A DNA stretch of 64,000 bases, taken from positions 1 to 64,000 of the forward strand of contig MU832538.1 in NCBI GenBank assembly GCA_029204225.1. The letters are read 5' to 3'. The position numbers were made by a program, and so were the translations under genes. The first letter of the stretch is position 1, and each line of letters begins with the position of its first letter. Source of the DNA: Diphasiastrum complanatum (taxonomy: Eukaryota; Streptophyta; Lycopodiopsida; Lycopodiales; Lycopodiaceae). A model generated the notes under the pieces. It saw only the letters and a program-made list of their open reading frames with translations, was not told the origin of the DNA and did not search any database. This document shows, piece by piece, positions 1 to 14,902 of the stretch.

Positions 1-431
1 CACAATTAGGTCTAGCGACATGGAATACTTTTGCAGCTTCTCATCTGACAACCCCGTTCATTCATACGGGTCCGTTTCAGGTGTCGTCTATAGATGAGAT
101 AGCATTTAGTGTCTAATATAGCCCCAGCCGTATATGGCGGAGTAAGTATTGTTGTTTTGATACATCTGATAAATTAATGTACGGTGTGTTTTTTGTGCAA
201 CGCATGCTTGGTGTATTGCAATGTAATGTATGTGTGTTTATAAAAATGCTATCAGGGGTTTAGGGTATCTGTGAAGTGCATCTGCTCTCAATTTTGTGTA
301 ACTGTTTATGATGATTATGGCTGTGGAGTTAACTGTTTAGACGTTCAATGATTGGACATGCATATGATCTGAGAGACATGAAGAGCGCTTGTGTACCACA
401 ATAGCTCAAGCATTTACAGTTTCCATACCAC

Positions 432-433
<2 letters not shown>
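1..433. other. Unannotated flank, no gene seen
   Basis: AT-rich sequence without a convincing ORF, RNA gene or repeat. It ends where the first CT microsatellite begins. Confidence 0.5.
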
Positions 434-491
<58 letters not shown>

Positions 492-496
492 CTCCT

Positions 497-540
<44 letters not shown>

Positions 541-541
541 A
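434..541. repeat. (CT)n microsatellite, lightly interrupted
   Basis: About 108 bases of CT dinucleotides with a few interruptions near 485-497 and 515. The serine/leucine ORF over it is a pure artefact of the repeat. Confidence 0.95.
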
Positions 542-733
542 TCTTGCACAGAGAAAACCATTTCTAACTAACCATTCAAATTTCATAGAGCTAACCATTT
601 GTAAGCAATCATGATAAACTAGCCATGACACAAATAAACTGTAAAAAATATATATACATCTCATCTGATGCCAATATACATGATAGTTTGTGTGTATCAA
701 TATCTACAAGTCTGTGCTAAAAAAATCATCCCT

Positions 734-1844
<1,111 letters not shown>

Positions 1845-1923
1845 GCACGGAAATCTAATATATATATATATCTCTCTCTTCTCCTAAACCCCAAACCCAA
1901 GTACGCATACCCTAAATCCTAAA

Positions 1924-1925
<2 letters not shown>

Positions 1926-1957
<32 letters not shown>

Positions 1958-2150
1958 ATGTCTCGTACACGTGCGCGCACACACAAATCCTCTCTCTCTC
2001 TCTGTCTCTCACACTCTCTGTCTCTTCCTCTCTCTCTCTCACACACACAAATCACCACACACATACATCTGTGCATACACAAATCAACTAACCCACACAC
2101 ACACATAAATCATCACACACACACACACACACACACAAAACTCATCTCAC
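1926..2150. repeat. Mixed CA/CT simple repeats
   Basis: A pure AC tract at 1926-1956 is followed by interrupted CT (about 1990-2045) and CA-rich sequence up to 2150. No coding content. Confidence 0.9.
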
Positions 2151-2159
2151 ACACCATAA

Positions 2160-2376
<217 letters not shown>

Positions 2377-2400
2377 TCTCGGGCCTCTGTTCTGCGGACT

Positions 2401-2570
2401 GTTCCGTTGCCCGCGTGCCCTTGTTTTTTTTTTTTTTTAAAAAGACGCGTCTAGAAAAAAATTTAAATTTTTTTTGGGACGCGTCTGACCCCGCATCCGG
2501 GGGTCGGATGCGTCCGGGTCTGGGCATCCGACGCGAACGCGAACGCGAAAAGCCCGCGTTCGGCCCGGAC
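2401..2570. other. GC-rich patch with GACGCGTC palindromes and a hairpin
   Basis: The palindrome GACGCGTC occurs at 2444-2451 and 2478-2485, flanking an A/T stretch. A perfect inverted repeat (CGCATCCG / CGGATGCG) with a short loop lies at about 2492-2512, and GACGCGAACGCGAACGCGAA at about 2530-2549. The CpG density is unlike the surrounding AT-rich DNA. It lies on the 5' side of the hAT-like remnant and might be a transposon subterminal region; that link is a guess. Confidence 0.5.
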
Positions 2571-4739
<2,169 letters not shown>

Positions 4740-4740
4740 C

Positions 4741-5440
4741 TTAAGACGTAGCATTAAAGATACTGGGGCATATTTTATTGACATGATATAATAAGCTACA
4801 TTTCATCAGTACCCTATGGTGGAAATTGCCACATTTCCTAAGTGGAATCACATGAGGTTCATTACCACTAAAGACACTAAGATCATCCAAGAATTTTTTT
4901 GTAAAATCTCTTAAGGATTCTTTAAAGGCTCGTGTAACCACCCTTTGAAAAGAGCTGGAGCATTACATAATCCAAAAGGAATAACTTTATAAGTGTATAC
5001 TCCTCAATCTGTAGTAAAGTAGTTTTTGGCTAGTCGTTCTCATCTATCATCTTGATTGTAGCCACTAAATCCGTCCATAAAAGAGTAAAATTGATGTCCA
5101 CCAACTGCATCTAAAACATTATCAATAAATGGTAGTGAAAAATAATCTTTCTTTGTAAATGCATTGATTTTTCTATAATCAACACATATTCTTAGTTTTC
5201 CATTCTACTTAGGTACAGTCACCATAGGTGATACCCACTCACTAGTGGGTACTTCATATATAAAATCCACATCTACTTGCTTTTGTATTTCTTCTTTTAT
5301 TAATAACGAGTATTTTGGATTAAGCCTGTAGGGTCTTTGCCTTATCGGTTGTGTCCCTGGTAGTAATTCTATTTTATGTGTACATATACTTAGTGGTAAT
5401 CTTTTTAGTCATTCCAAGCAAAAATATCACTGTATTCCTG
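4741..5440 (-). pseudogene. Ty3/gypsy reverse transcriptase fragment, decayed
   Basis: Minus-strand reading gives ordered RT blocks despite stops and frameshifts: a proline/arginine entry segment (QRPYRLNPKYSLLIKEEI), GKLRICVDYRKINAFTKKD, SLPFIDNVLDAVGG, MDGFSGYNQ, VIPFGLCNAPALF, and the catalytic block FLDDLSVFSG at about 4880. This matches the usual gypsy order from fingers to the DD-containing palm. No RNase H or integrase follows downstream, and no LTR was found, so this is an isolated fragment. It is clearly non-functional: the ORF is broken, for instance between the PFGL and DD blocks. Family assignment is firm; lineage within gypsy is not determined. Confidence 0.85.
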
Positions 5441-6179
5441 TAATAGGTCTCAGCCACAAAGTTGATGACAACTCTCTAAAAGTGTATGGATTATTTGATA
5501 GCCTGATTTGGACTAGTGTGAGCACAACGACCACTTGATATACTAAAGTTTCTATACACTACAACAAGACACGTGATTTTTAGCGCTTTTTTTTTTGGTG
5601 TTATTTGAAAGATAGAATCCAAATGGATCGCGGGGGAAGCGGAAACCTCAAGCCTCAAGTCACTGGCCTTGGAATAAGCCTCATAACTTTGAACGGTTTT
5701 TTAAGAGGATTATACCGAGGGATATCTTGAGAGCCTGGAGATTTCAAAACTCCCAAAATCAATCTACTTAGTTACAATGAGGGTTACAATGAGGTTAAAG
5801 ACATTTCAAATTACTCTCCTAACCGAGGGTATACCGAGACTAATGAAAAATATGGCACCTTGATAGCCTCAAAATGTTATAGAATGCAAATTGATGGTAT
5901 TTTTGAAAATTGTTGTTTATCAACATATTGAATTTCATTTTCTATCAACATTAGGGGCGATACATACAAGTGAAAATAGAAAATTGTGTATCATAACAAT
6001 ATCATGATCACAATTGTATACTCACATGCGTCGACTTTTTGTTTGATGTCAACTAATCAAATAATAAAGTACAATTGCATTTGTGAGCAATGTAATTAAT
6101 AGTACAATAAGTTGCAATACATCATATTGTTTCACTTATTCATTTGCTAATTCCTTGTTATCATTTGCAGCATAATCAT
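5441..6179. other. No gene seen
   Basis: AT-rich DNA without recognisable coding sequence. A short T-run follows ATTTTTAGCGC at about 5575-5595. Confidence 0.5.
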
Positions 6180-7107
6180 GCGACAAATTTGCCAAACCAA
6201 ACGATTCTATCTCTAATTCCACCAAGATATCTCCTAGATAAGTTGATCTTCACAAGCTAATGACGATGAGATCGATCGAGAAGCTGTGTCGTGCGATGTC
6301 AATCCATCTGGTGATGCTGCATCACAATCACTACCATCATTTGCTTGTGAAGCATGTGCATCCTCTGAAAATGTGTCATCTTCATCATGATGATCTTGTT
6401 CAGGTATATTTTTGCCGCACGTCCTCCATGACATCTCTATCCTCAAAAATCCTTTTACTTCCAAGAGCGACTTGAATCACGTACCATCATCTAGGATCTG
6501 AATGGTTGGGGTGAAAGACCACCTATAATTGATTTATGTTACCATAAATATTGACTCGTAACAAGTATCCATGTTACAATTGCTTGGGTATACACACAAA
6601 CAATTTTTGTATACTCAAAATCAATTGATTGACATAAAAAGAGCATTGACTACTTGAACACATATACATACCTACTCACATTGTTGAGAAAAAACAAACA
6701 TATTGCTTTGACCTGTCCAAAGCTTGGTGGATTCCATGGCAAAATAACCACTCTCATATTTTCTCACAGCCACAGTAGGACCGTTACAAGTACCTTTAAA
6801 CCATTTTACATCAAATATGAAAAAGCTGAATTGCCTACATCTAACTTCCAAGATGTCATTGATCGTCCCACAATAATCAAGTTGAGAAGAGAGTAGATTG
6901 GTGTTAGTCGTGCTTGCTCGATTCTCTTGCAAAAAAAATTTCCATGACTCCACAATCATATGTGTTTGTAGGAATGTTATAATTCACAAGGACAACCAGC
7001 CAAGTGGACCATGATGTGGATGCAATCTGAATGGATTCATACCATCCATCACCAATACCAAATGCAGTGTCGAGGCTAATCTTTAACTCATGACAGGTCA
7101 CATCCAC
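6180..7107 (-). pseudogene. CACTA (En/Spm) transposase C-terminal fragment with DUF4216-like domain
   Basis: On the minus strand the segment 6930-6672 reads DYCGTINDILEVRCRQFSFF, then FIFDVKWFKG, VRKYESGYF and NMFVFSQQCEQV. This has the layout of the DUF4216 domain near the C terminus of plant CACTA transposases: a tyrosine-glycine entry, a D-I-[IL]-E-V strand, a DxxWF block and a final ASQ-like block before a Val/Tyr end. Upstream (7107-6904) lies a less clear segment with frameshifts, and downstream (6464-6234) an acidic Asp/Ser-rich tail. No DDE core or terminal inverted repeats were found. The right end is cut at about 7110 by a copia fragment in the opposite orientation. Domain identity comes from pattern memory, hence moderate confidence. 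Confidence 0.6.
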
Positions 7108-7116
7108 ATGAAAAGG

Positions 7117-7558
7117 AGCAAATGAGAGAGTATCTGTATCAATTGATACTTGGCTCTCTCATGTATGCAATGGTCTGTACAGACCTGACATCGCTTTTGC
7201 AATTAGCTCATTAAGCCAATTCATGGCTAATCTTGGAATCATACATTGGAAGGCTCTTATCATAGTCATGAGGTACATTCTAGCTACAACGGACCTGTGC
7301 ATATGCTATGGAGAAGTCAACAATGACAATCTTCATAAGATAAGTGGATATTTAGATGCAAGCTGGGGAGGAGATGTAGATACTCTTAAATCCACATCTA
7401 GATTTACATTCTTCTTAAAAAACGGTCCTATCTCCTGGAACAGCAAGCAAACCTCTATTGCTCTCTCATCCACAGAAGCAGAATACATTGCTGCTTCTCA
7501 AGCTATTAAAGAGACAATTTGGTTGAGAAAATTATTGTCAAATATTAATTTGAATTAG
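7117..7558 (+). pseudogene. Ty1/copia RNase H fragment
   Basis: Reads as the 3' end of a copia polyprotein: YQLILGSLMYAMVCT, then (after a frameshift in the usual RPDIAFA block) LSQFMANLGIIHWKA, LRYILATT-like, GYLDASWGGDVDTLKSTSRF, ISWNSKQTSIALSSTEAEYIA and WLRKLL. These are the RNase H blocks with catalytic positions YLDASW and STEAEY. A TAG stop ends the frame at 7558. The upstream RT is absent; the left junction is with the CACTA fragment at about 7110 and the right junction with a minus-strand copia gag at about 7560. The fragment looks relatively young because only one frame break is seen. Confidence 0.85.
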
Positions 7559-7560
7559 TA

Positions 7561-8030
7561 CACTCCTAGAGAAATACTCTATTATCGAAGATACGCAAGA
7601 GAATGCTCCTTCCTTAATGCTCTCATCAATGCAAGCCAACTCATCATTTAAAGCTTTCACTCTCAAAACAAAAGTATTTGGACTCTCTTCACTCTATTGA
7701 AAACAAGAAAAGATTTGCCTTCTTAGAGTCAACACTCTAGAACTAGACTTGGACTCATCAAGCTTCTTCAAAGCTTCCCAAGCCTCACTTGATGAAGTAC
7801 ACTTACCAACTTCCTTGAGAAGTTCATTAACATTCATCTTAATCATATGTAGAGATCTTTTGGCCCTCTTGTCATACCTCACTTGATCTTGTTGTGTTGC
7901 TGGCCTCTCTTCCAAACCTATAACAATATCCAAAGCATCATTCATTCCAAAAAGTGATTCCATCCTCACTTTCCACAATGAATAGTTACTTGAGGTAAGC
8001 CTTTCATTGCCTCCCAATATGAATCCACTT
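7561..8030 (-). pseudogene. Ty1/copia gag N-terminal fragment
   Basis: Minus-strand ORF starting near 8017 reads LTSSNYSLWKVRMESLFG, the typical copia gag entry (F/L-xG-x-NY-x-W), followed by RAKRSLHMIKMNV, a Glu/Ser/Lys-rich helix AWEALKKLDESKSSSRV and LRRQIF. After a frame break at about 7690 it continues RVKALNDELACIDESIKEGA to about 7590. This is the UBN2-type gag_2 domain. No zinc knuckle or protease follows, and the fragment ends exactly against the plus-strand RNase H piece, so the two came from different elements joined head to tail. Confidence 0.8.
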
Positions 8031-8769
8031 GTTGGAGTTGGCCGACTTATCGGGGAAACCCAACTTGGCCGACTTATCGACTCAACCGACTATCATCGGG
8101 GACCATCAAACTCTTGACTCCATTGAGTATTGTCAGTGACACTCTCGACTCCGAATAATCGAAGCCTTCTCATACCCCCACTTCCTGTACTGTGCAACTA
8201 CTTGGACAATGACAACAACAACCATGATCTACTCTAGGCGGCGCAACGGCTCCATGCCACCTTCTTCTACATACATCTACACAAATGTAAATTGTATATA
8301 GTTGATCATTGTAATCAATTAATCATGCCAATGTAAGCTAATTGATGCCAGATGAGATACGTTGATTCCATATACTAGACGCTGAGACAATAGCTTATCA
8401 GAGACAAACATAGTAGATGCTTTCAAGCATTGATTATTTCTTTCAAACTGATTGTCAGAATAAGCCCATAGCTGTTAGCTTTGTGAGCACGCGGATTTGT
8501 CTGCTATTGTTTTGTGCTCACCAATATCATTTGACTTGTATTTCTATACATTCAATATGAATTGTGTTCATATTTTGTCAATGTTGCATGCTTTCCGCTT
8601 TTGGTCTAACTCTCAAATTGCTTTGACTAATTATTTGCTCTTCCTCTTCCACATAAACACAATTAAACTCTATCTTGTTTTCGCCTACTGTTGTAGTATT
8701 GCACACACCTAGGGAATCAATCGGCCACTGCCTTCGCGCAATAGTAGGATCGTCCCGATCCGATTGTTT
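8031..8769. other. Probable retrotransposon leader or LTR debris
   Basis: Starts TGTTGGAGTTGGCCGACTTA, which resembles a copia LTR terminus, with GC-rich subrepeats GGCCGACTTATCG at about 8040 and 8070. No second LTR copy, primer-binding site or target duplication was found, so the LTR idea is unproven. Confidence 0.3.
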
Positions 8770-9665
8770 GACCTGTCTGTCCACCACAGTCATTCCCCAA
8801 TAGTGCAATCATCAATGAAGGTGAGGAAGTATTTGGAACTTCCTGTTGATGTGAACTACATAGGCCCACAGAGATCGTTGTGTATTAACTCAAGAATATC
8901 GCTCTATTCTACGTCTAGAAATGACTCCTTGTGTTGTGTCCTGTATATACATGCATGACACATGTCTATACTTTCGTCCAATTTGTAATCAAAATCTCTG
9001 ACCATCTTGCCCTTTGCAAGCTTATGCAAGCTACGCCCTCCAAGTGCCACAAGTTATTAACTTTGTTGGAATTGAGTGTGAGGCATGCCATGGGACTTTC
9101 TTCTACACCTCCTTGAAGATGATAAAGATCACCAATTTGGAATCCAATTCCTATTGGCTCTCCTTCTCTTTGAAAGCTACAACCATCTTTTTCAAAGAAA
9201 ACATCCAGCCCCCAACGTTAGTAATGTGTAGAGATATTTGGTTCTTTGCTAGATTTGGGACATATAATATGTCCCTCAATGTGGTGCTTCTTCCTTGATC
9301 GAGCCATAGACATACAACCCCTTTTTCGATCGCATCAACCCTTCCCCCTGTCACCCATCATGATCTCTTTTCCTATAAGCATCTCATATGTGATAAACGT
9401 CGTTTGGTTGTTTGTCACGTGTGAGGTTGCTACATAATCCAAGTACCAGTATAGGTCATTTGCGCTATTTTGCATCTTGATCTTTGGTTTCACATGAATT
9501 GAACATTAGTCCTTTGTTTTTGTCGCTCAACCATTCTACGATTACCCTACACTTTAGGATATTCACTTCCCTTTCTATCAACAAAGCTGTGAGTGAATCC
9601 ATTTTACAATTTGCTATTACATAACATGCAAGTCCCATGTACTCCACAATATTTCTTTTCTCCAA
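8770..9665 (-). pseudogene. Ty1/copia zinc knuckle-protease-integrase N-terminus, decayed
   Basis: From 9665 downwards on the minus strand: a degraded CCHC knuckle region (ACYVIANCKM), a protease entry WYLDYVATSHVTNNQTTF (active-site DSG altered to DYV), LRDILYVPNLAKNQISLH, then after several frame shifts a GAG-pre-integrase segment (KLAKGKMVRDFDY, CHACIYRTQHKESF) and the start of integrase ELIHNDLCGPM, with SSKYFLTFIDDCT at about 8810. The domain order is that of copia gag-pol. It is cut off inside the integrase core. Because gag at 7561-8030 lies on the wrong side of it for one element, it must derive from a separate insertion. Confidence 0.8.
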
Positions 9666-10651
9666 TTCTGATTACAACGAGTAAACCAAGATCACATCTC
9701 GTAGACTATAGTAGAAAAGGAAACAATACATTAAAAATACGTAGATTAGGCATGCAAAACGAGTAGTGAACTATTAAACCATAAACATGAATTAGAAACT
9801 AGAACTCCAATTATTCAATTCATCTACTTTCACATATTACAATTTTTTCAGCATCAATTTAACACCCAAAAAAATGGGAATTTTGAGAATATCACCACCA
9901 AGTCCAATTTATGATTGAACTCAACCCCCACAACTTGTCAATGGATTGGAATCTAAATTGTTGAATGTTGAATGTTCTAAGTTCATACCTTCATAATTTC
10001 ATTGGTAATTGTTTCATGATTCATCTTTTTTTTGATATGTAGCTTCAGGTTTGTTGTTTAAAGTTCAACCCCTAAAAGTATATAGAATACAAGTGTTAGG
10101 TAACACGTATCGGGTAAAGTTTAAACATTTAGTCGTTAAAATATCGAATTTGGAATCTTTAATGCTTGTAATTCAATCATGATATTTACTATCATCAATG
10201 CATTATGCAACTATGTTTTTGGCTTTTCTAAATTCTAGACAAATATACAAAAGAAATTGGAGTTCTAGAACCCTAGAACCAATTCGAAAACCCTAGGGCC
10301 GAGTCGAAAAGGTCGAATAGGCCAATTCGGTCGATTTTGATTCAACCGATTCCAAATAGGAAGGAAACTCTTCATAACGCATGGCTATAGTACTCAATAT
10401 AGACAATCACCCATTGTTGCATGAGGCAATGCCTTAACTAGATAGGGACATAACGCCTATTTGGATTAAGGGCTACCCTATGATATAGGCTAGGCCTAAC
10501 ACCACGTATGCACATTAAGGACATAACAATTACACCTTTGAGATTCATGACTTGTATCATCAATTGAACGACACATCCATAAACAGTTGTTGTATTGGGT
10601 CAAATAGCGTCTACCTGAACTCTCTAGACTTTGCATAATACCTTTTCCATA

Positions 10652-10709
10652 TCCTTTACTTGGGAATAGAAAAATAAGTGTCCTTTACTTGGGAATAGAA
10701 AAATAAGTG
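10652..10709. repeat. Perfect 29-bp tandem duplication
   Basis: Two identical, directly adjacent 29-base copies beginning TCCTTTACTTGGGAATAGAA (10652-10680 and 10681-10709). The absence of mismatches suggests a recent slippage or repair event. Confidence 0.95.
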
Positions 10710-12350
10710 TATGCCTTTTCTAGATTGCTAGTCTTGAAATAACAATTTGCTTGACTTATACGACATTCTATACACTAGCTTATAAATAATATGCACAATG
10801 CAATCTTTTCATCCCTACTACATTTGGTACAATATTACATTTAATGTTATGTTCTATTATGAACTACACACTACATACATTGGTTGAATGCTCATCACAT
10901 ATTTCTCAACTTTCTTACGACATTTGATGACTTCTAGCATTTTGCACATTCCATACAATCGCTAGAAGCTAATATGCAGATTGAAATCTTTTCACCCAAC
11001 TATTTTTTCCTATAATGCAATTAAAAGTTGTGCAAGGTTATATTTTGTAATGAACTATATGTTGAGTGCATTAGCAAGCACAAATTACAACATATTTTCA
11101 CATTCTTAACTTTTCATTTCTAAAGTTTCTGTGATGACTGCTAGCACACGAGATACTAAGGCCGACCAAAATTGTCATTTGCTTAACATTGAGAAATACG
11201 CTTTCATATTGCTCCTAAAACCAACACCTTGTGATCACTTACGTAAACCACAATAGCAAAACCTTTTATCTTGGTTAGATACTTGATTGATTTAGTTCTT
11301 GGTGTATACGCTTCTTTGGAATGAATTGGGGGTATGCAGCAAACAGTACAATTCCCCCACAGACTTTTTTGGGCTTGAGAATGGACAAGTGCATGTGTGT
11401 GTACACCCCTCGGTTTGATTTAATTCCAAAACTAGAAAACTATTTTGCTATCTTCAAGTTATGTTTTCATAACATCATATGGTGATGTTACTTGATTTCA
11501 GATTTGTATAGATGATGCAATGTTGTTCAATGATTTGTTGTCAAGTGTTGAAACCTTACGGTGCTTTTTGTTGAACTTTGGTTCAAGGCACAAAGCTAGT
11601 GATTAGTTTAGCTGATAAAATGGGCATGCACCCACTCAATCACAAGCGCATGCACACACATAAGTAGAGGACATCAAGACTTGATTTGGCAAAAAAATGA
11701 CACAGTAGAGTTGATTACACTAAGCTAGCTATGTGAATCTAAGCTACTCTAACCTTGCTAAGTTTAAGCTACTCTTAACTATGCTAAGCTCCTGAATGAC
11801 TACATGCTTTCAAAGGAAACTCAAAGCTCTATTCAAAATCTTTGAATACCTGGTCATGAAACAAATTGAGTTACATTTTGAACCTTTTTGAGAGTTGCTC
11901 AACTGCTCAGTGCCCATTCAATGATAAACTTTAGGGTTCCAATGTTTGGAGATTGAAATGGAGTATAAATAGCTCAACAAACTACAATACAACCAGATTA
12001 TACCATCAATTAAACAAAACTGTTTTCTTTGGTAACCATATTGCTCTCCTTTATTGCGATGTGTCTAGCTCATGAAATGCATAAAAACTGAGGGCAGGCA
12101 TTGACACCTAAATAATTCCTTAGTTCTAACAAGAGTTTTTGGTTGTGAACGTAGGTAAGTATGCCCTCCTCAAACTGGATGGAGTTGTGATGTTTCTAAA
12201 GCTACTCCAATTATGCTTTGATGTGAGCATAAGTAACTGGATTGTGTCGTGACATTTTGACTACATTAATTTGGAATTTGCTTCATTAAGTTAAAAAGAG
12301 CGTTCGGTTTAGCATTGTCTAGTTATGTTCGACACATGCCCAGAAGCGTA

Positions 12351-12371
12351 GTCAGTCAGTCAGTCAGTCAC
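12351..12371. repeat. (GTCA)5 tetranucleotide repeat
   Basis: Five tandem GTCA units followed by a CT-rich stretch. Confidence 0.9.
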
Positions 12372-13336
12372 TCTCTCTGTCTTTCTCAAATCTAACAACC
12401 AACTCACTCACTCAAGTAGACAAACATTCAATTCGATTCGAATTTATGATTTCTTAGCCAATGAATTGCATCTCAAACAAGAATTGCATGTTTGACGATA
12501 TGGCAGAAAATCTTAGGGCTGTTAAGTCTATGAGAGTACTTAAACATAACATCAAAAACATTTAACCTTTAACTATATGGAGTCCACCCACCAATAACTG
12601 CACCACGCAGAACACGCATAATCAATTGTAGTTGAATTCAACGTCATTGGCTGTTCCTACATACAATGATTGACATTTTTGGACGTTCTGATTACATGAC
12701 AGCTGTGGAGAGTCATTTAGTGGCCTACTTGCAGGACTTACATCTCAAGAACGTGCTCAGAAGTTCACACTTTTTCCACATTGTATATCCAACACAGACA
12801 AAAGGAGTTGCTTAAGAGCATCTTATTTTGTTTCTAGATATGGTGCTGAGAAAAAACAGTTTTTCAACTCGAGTGAAACACCAAATGGCGTAGCTTATCG
12901 CATTAGCTACATACAAAATTAAGAAATTTGATTTATGAACGATGCAATTCAGCTAACAATTGCTCAACCCATGAAAAGCACCTCAAATAGACATTCCAGG
13001 AAATTTACTTCCTCAAAATGGTACAAATTAGGTTTACTTAACCTGTCAAAGCGGCTAATGTACTTAATGTCTCGCATACCTCCAATAAGAAGGTTGTACT
13101 TCATGGCATGTTGATAGCTAATTTAAAACATACACAACAAAAACTTTGCCAGAACACAAGGTGGACGAAGCTCCACCGTTATGTACTTAACATCTCTACT
13201 AAAATGTTCACATTTCTGGTTCTACATTCCATCAAACAAATCAGTGATTAAAAAACACCATTTGAGAACAGTAATCAGCACCTGTATATGGTATTGCCTT
13301 GAAGGCCAATGGCCAATACTAACCAGCAAATAGCAT

Positions 13337-14233
13337 TCACTCTGTATCTATATATCTCTTCCTGCTCTTCTTCTTTGAATTTTTCCTGGGGTCGTTGCCA
13401 GGCTCAAGCTTAGCGTTCCTTGCTTCTGTTGCAGGTTGCAGCAAGCCAGATTCTATTTTGAAAGGTGTGTCTGGCATCGCCTGATACAAAGGCAGGGCTA
13501 ATGATTCCATAGTTTTCAGATGAATTGCCCTAATGTTTCTCCACTTTTTTGGCACTGCTTCTGCGGCTCCCTGTATGGCAGCCATAATATTATCCATGAT
13601 CTCTTGCCTTGTCTGAGAGATCCTGGCAGCTTTCAGCATACTGCATGTGCCGCCTCTGATGTACAAAAAAGTCGATCCACAAGCAGCTTCAACCTGGTTC
13701 TTCCACTGTGCCCTAGACAGTTTCACGGGGATGGGATGCTTTTTCTTCTTGAAGAAGGCCTTCCCCAGAAGCGCGGGAAGCCTAGGAAGAATCCGATCAT
13801 CAGCAAGAAACAGGTCATAAGATCCACACAGCTTGCGCTTCGCCTCAAAAGAAAAAAAATCCGTTTTCAGCTTTGTGATGCCTACGACTTTGGCTATGCC
13901 CAGGCCCTCTTGCAATATCTTCTGCTTTGCTTCCTTCTTGTTTATTCCCTTTTCTCGATCATTCACAATGAGACAAACCTCTTGTGAGCCATTCAAAGAA
14001 AACAGGGGATGCGGCAAGGGGATCCTGTAAGGGTTTGTGCGCTCTCGTTCCGGGATCTTTTTCAAGGAAATAACAAGATACAGAAGCTGATCGTCCTCCA
14101 GTAGCTGCTGCGGTTTCCCATTTGTCTTGTGTGACATCCATTTAAGCAGAGCATCTACGGCCTTGCCAACCCTGGATTCGTCCACCTTTCCTGATAATGA
14201 TGATGTGTTCTTTTCGAAAGAAGCAGATTCCAT
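13337..14233 (-). CDS. Ribosomal L1 domain-containing protein (RSL1D1/Cic1/Utp30-like)
   Basis: Intact 298-codon ORF from ATG at 14233 to a stop at 13337, with no intron visible. Residues about 20-225 have the layout of the ribosomal L1 fold as it appears in nucleolar RSL1D1-type proteins: VGKAVDALLKWMSHKT at the start, LLEDDQLLYLVISLKKIP, the IPLPHPLFSL strand, EVCLIVNDREKG, VVGITKLKTDF, YDLFLADDRILPRLPALLGK (a hallmark of this family) and a late TCSMLKAARI / EIMDNIMAAI segment. The C terminus is short and basic (NSKKKSRKRYIDTE), fitting a nucleolar location. Family members act in 60S ribosome assembly rather than as a ribosomal subunit; here that role is inferred. It is the only intact host gene fully inside the window. 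The upstream region carries telo-box and TGGGCC motifs. The start is the first ATG of the frame. Confidence 0.9.
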   Translation of the reverse strand: MESASFEKNTSSLSGKVDESRVGKAVDALLKWMSHKTNGKPQQLLEDDQLLYLVISLKKIPERERTNPYRIPLPHPLFSLNGSQEVCLIVNDREKGINKKEAKQKILQEGLGIAKVVGITKLKTDFFSFEAKRKLCGSYDLFLADDRILPRLPALLGKAFFKKKKHPIPVKLSRAQWKNQVEAACGSTFLYIRGGTCSMLKAARISQTRQEIMDNIMAAIQGAAEAVPKKWRNIRAIHLKTMESLALPLYQAMPDTPFKIESGLLQPATEARNAKLEPGNDPRKNSKKKSRKRYIDTE

Positions 14234-14418
14234 CTCTTAAAAAAATGATCGACACTTCACTTAGCACAAGCAAATCCTCAGCTGAGCTTAGCCGCTGCTG
14301 CTTCACACAATATCGTTGCAGAAGACAATGGATCGGTAGTAGCAAGCAAGCAAAGCATCAAACCATTTCTTCGCAGCAGTACCTCAGAAGCTTTGCTTTT
14401 GCTCTTGATCATAAAATA

Positions 14419-14534
14419 AAACCCTAAACCTCGGGGCTTGAAACCCTAAAACTAGACGGAACCCTAGGGCTCAGGGTCTGTACCCCTTGGCATGGCCTGG
14501 GTCCCCCACTCCCCTTATTGGCACCATTTGGGCC
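14419..14534 (-). promoter_or_regulatory. Candidate promoter: two telo-boxes and a site II motif
   Basis: AAACCCTAA occurs exactly at 14419-14427 and 14441-14449, about 190 and 210 bases upstream of the L1-domain start codon, and TGGGCC at 14529-14534, about 300 upstream. In Arabidopsis, telo-boxes combined with site II (TGGGCY) elements are a known signature of ribosomal-protein and ribosome-biogenesis promoters. The motifs are seen; their activity here is inferred from that precedent. A CCCTAGGG palindrome lies at 14462-14469. Confidence 0.55.
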
Positions 14535-14851
14535 TCACTTAGAGCAACACGGGCCGCGTATCCTTCGGATTAGGGTATTTTGCACTACCACTATTGTGAC
14601 AACCACCACCACCCTTGGATGGTGTTTGTACAATTATTGACTTGTCACTCATGGTGAAGTTGATCCGCATCTTTCTAGCCACTTGCCCATTCAATAGATG
14701 CAAAAAGGTGGTAGTCTCCAAAGGGCACATGCTTCGATATGCGAGACATGTTTTAGCCACATGCGAGAACATAACGTCTTAAGATTCAATTTTATGTCAC
14801 AATAACGCAATTAAGTCACCAACCACTTAAAAGACTTCTTTGATATTGCGG

Positions 14852-14902
<51 letters not shown>

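Larger units (their letters stand above)
9666..13336. other. Long intergenic stretch without recognisable genes
   Basis: AT-rich DNA with no ORF of note. It contains a perfect 29-bp tandem duplication (10652-10709), a short GTCA repeat (12351-12371) and a run of CTAAGCTACTCTAA-like words at about 11720-11790. The last few hundred bases are the 3' flank of the L1-domain gene; no polyadenylation signal could be assigned. Confidence 0.5.

Noticed and set aside
434-541. Possible CRISPR-like or structured array
   Set aside because: Pure dinucleotide repeats without spacers; the genome is eukaryotic.
1884-1920. Telomere-like CCCTAAA words at the left end
   Set aside because: Irregular and few; not a telomeric repeat array.
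13520-14030. Plus-strand ORFs of 155 and 65 codons
   Set aside because: Antisense shadows of the L1-domain gene, with no domain of their own.
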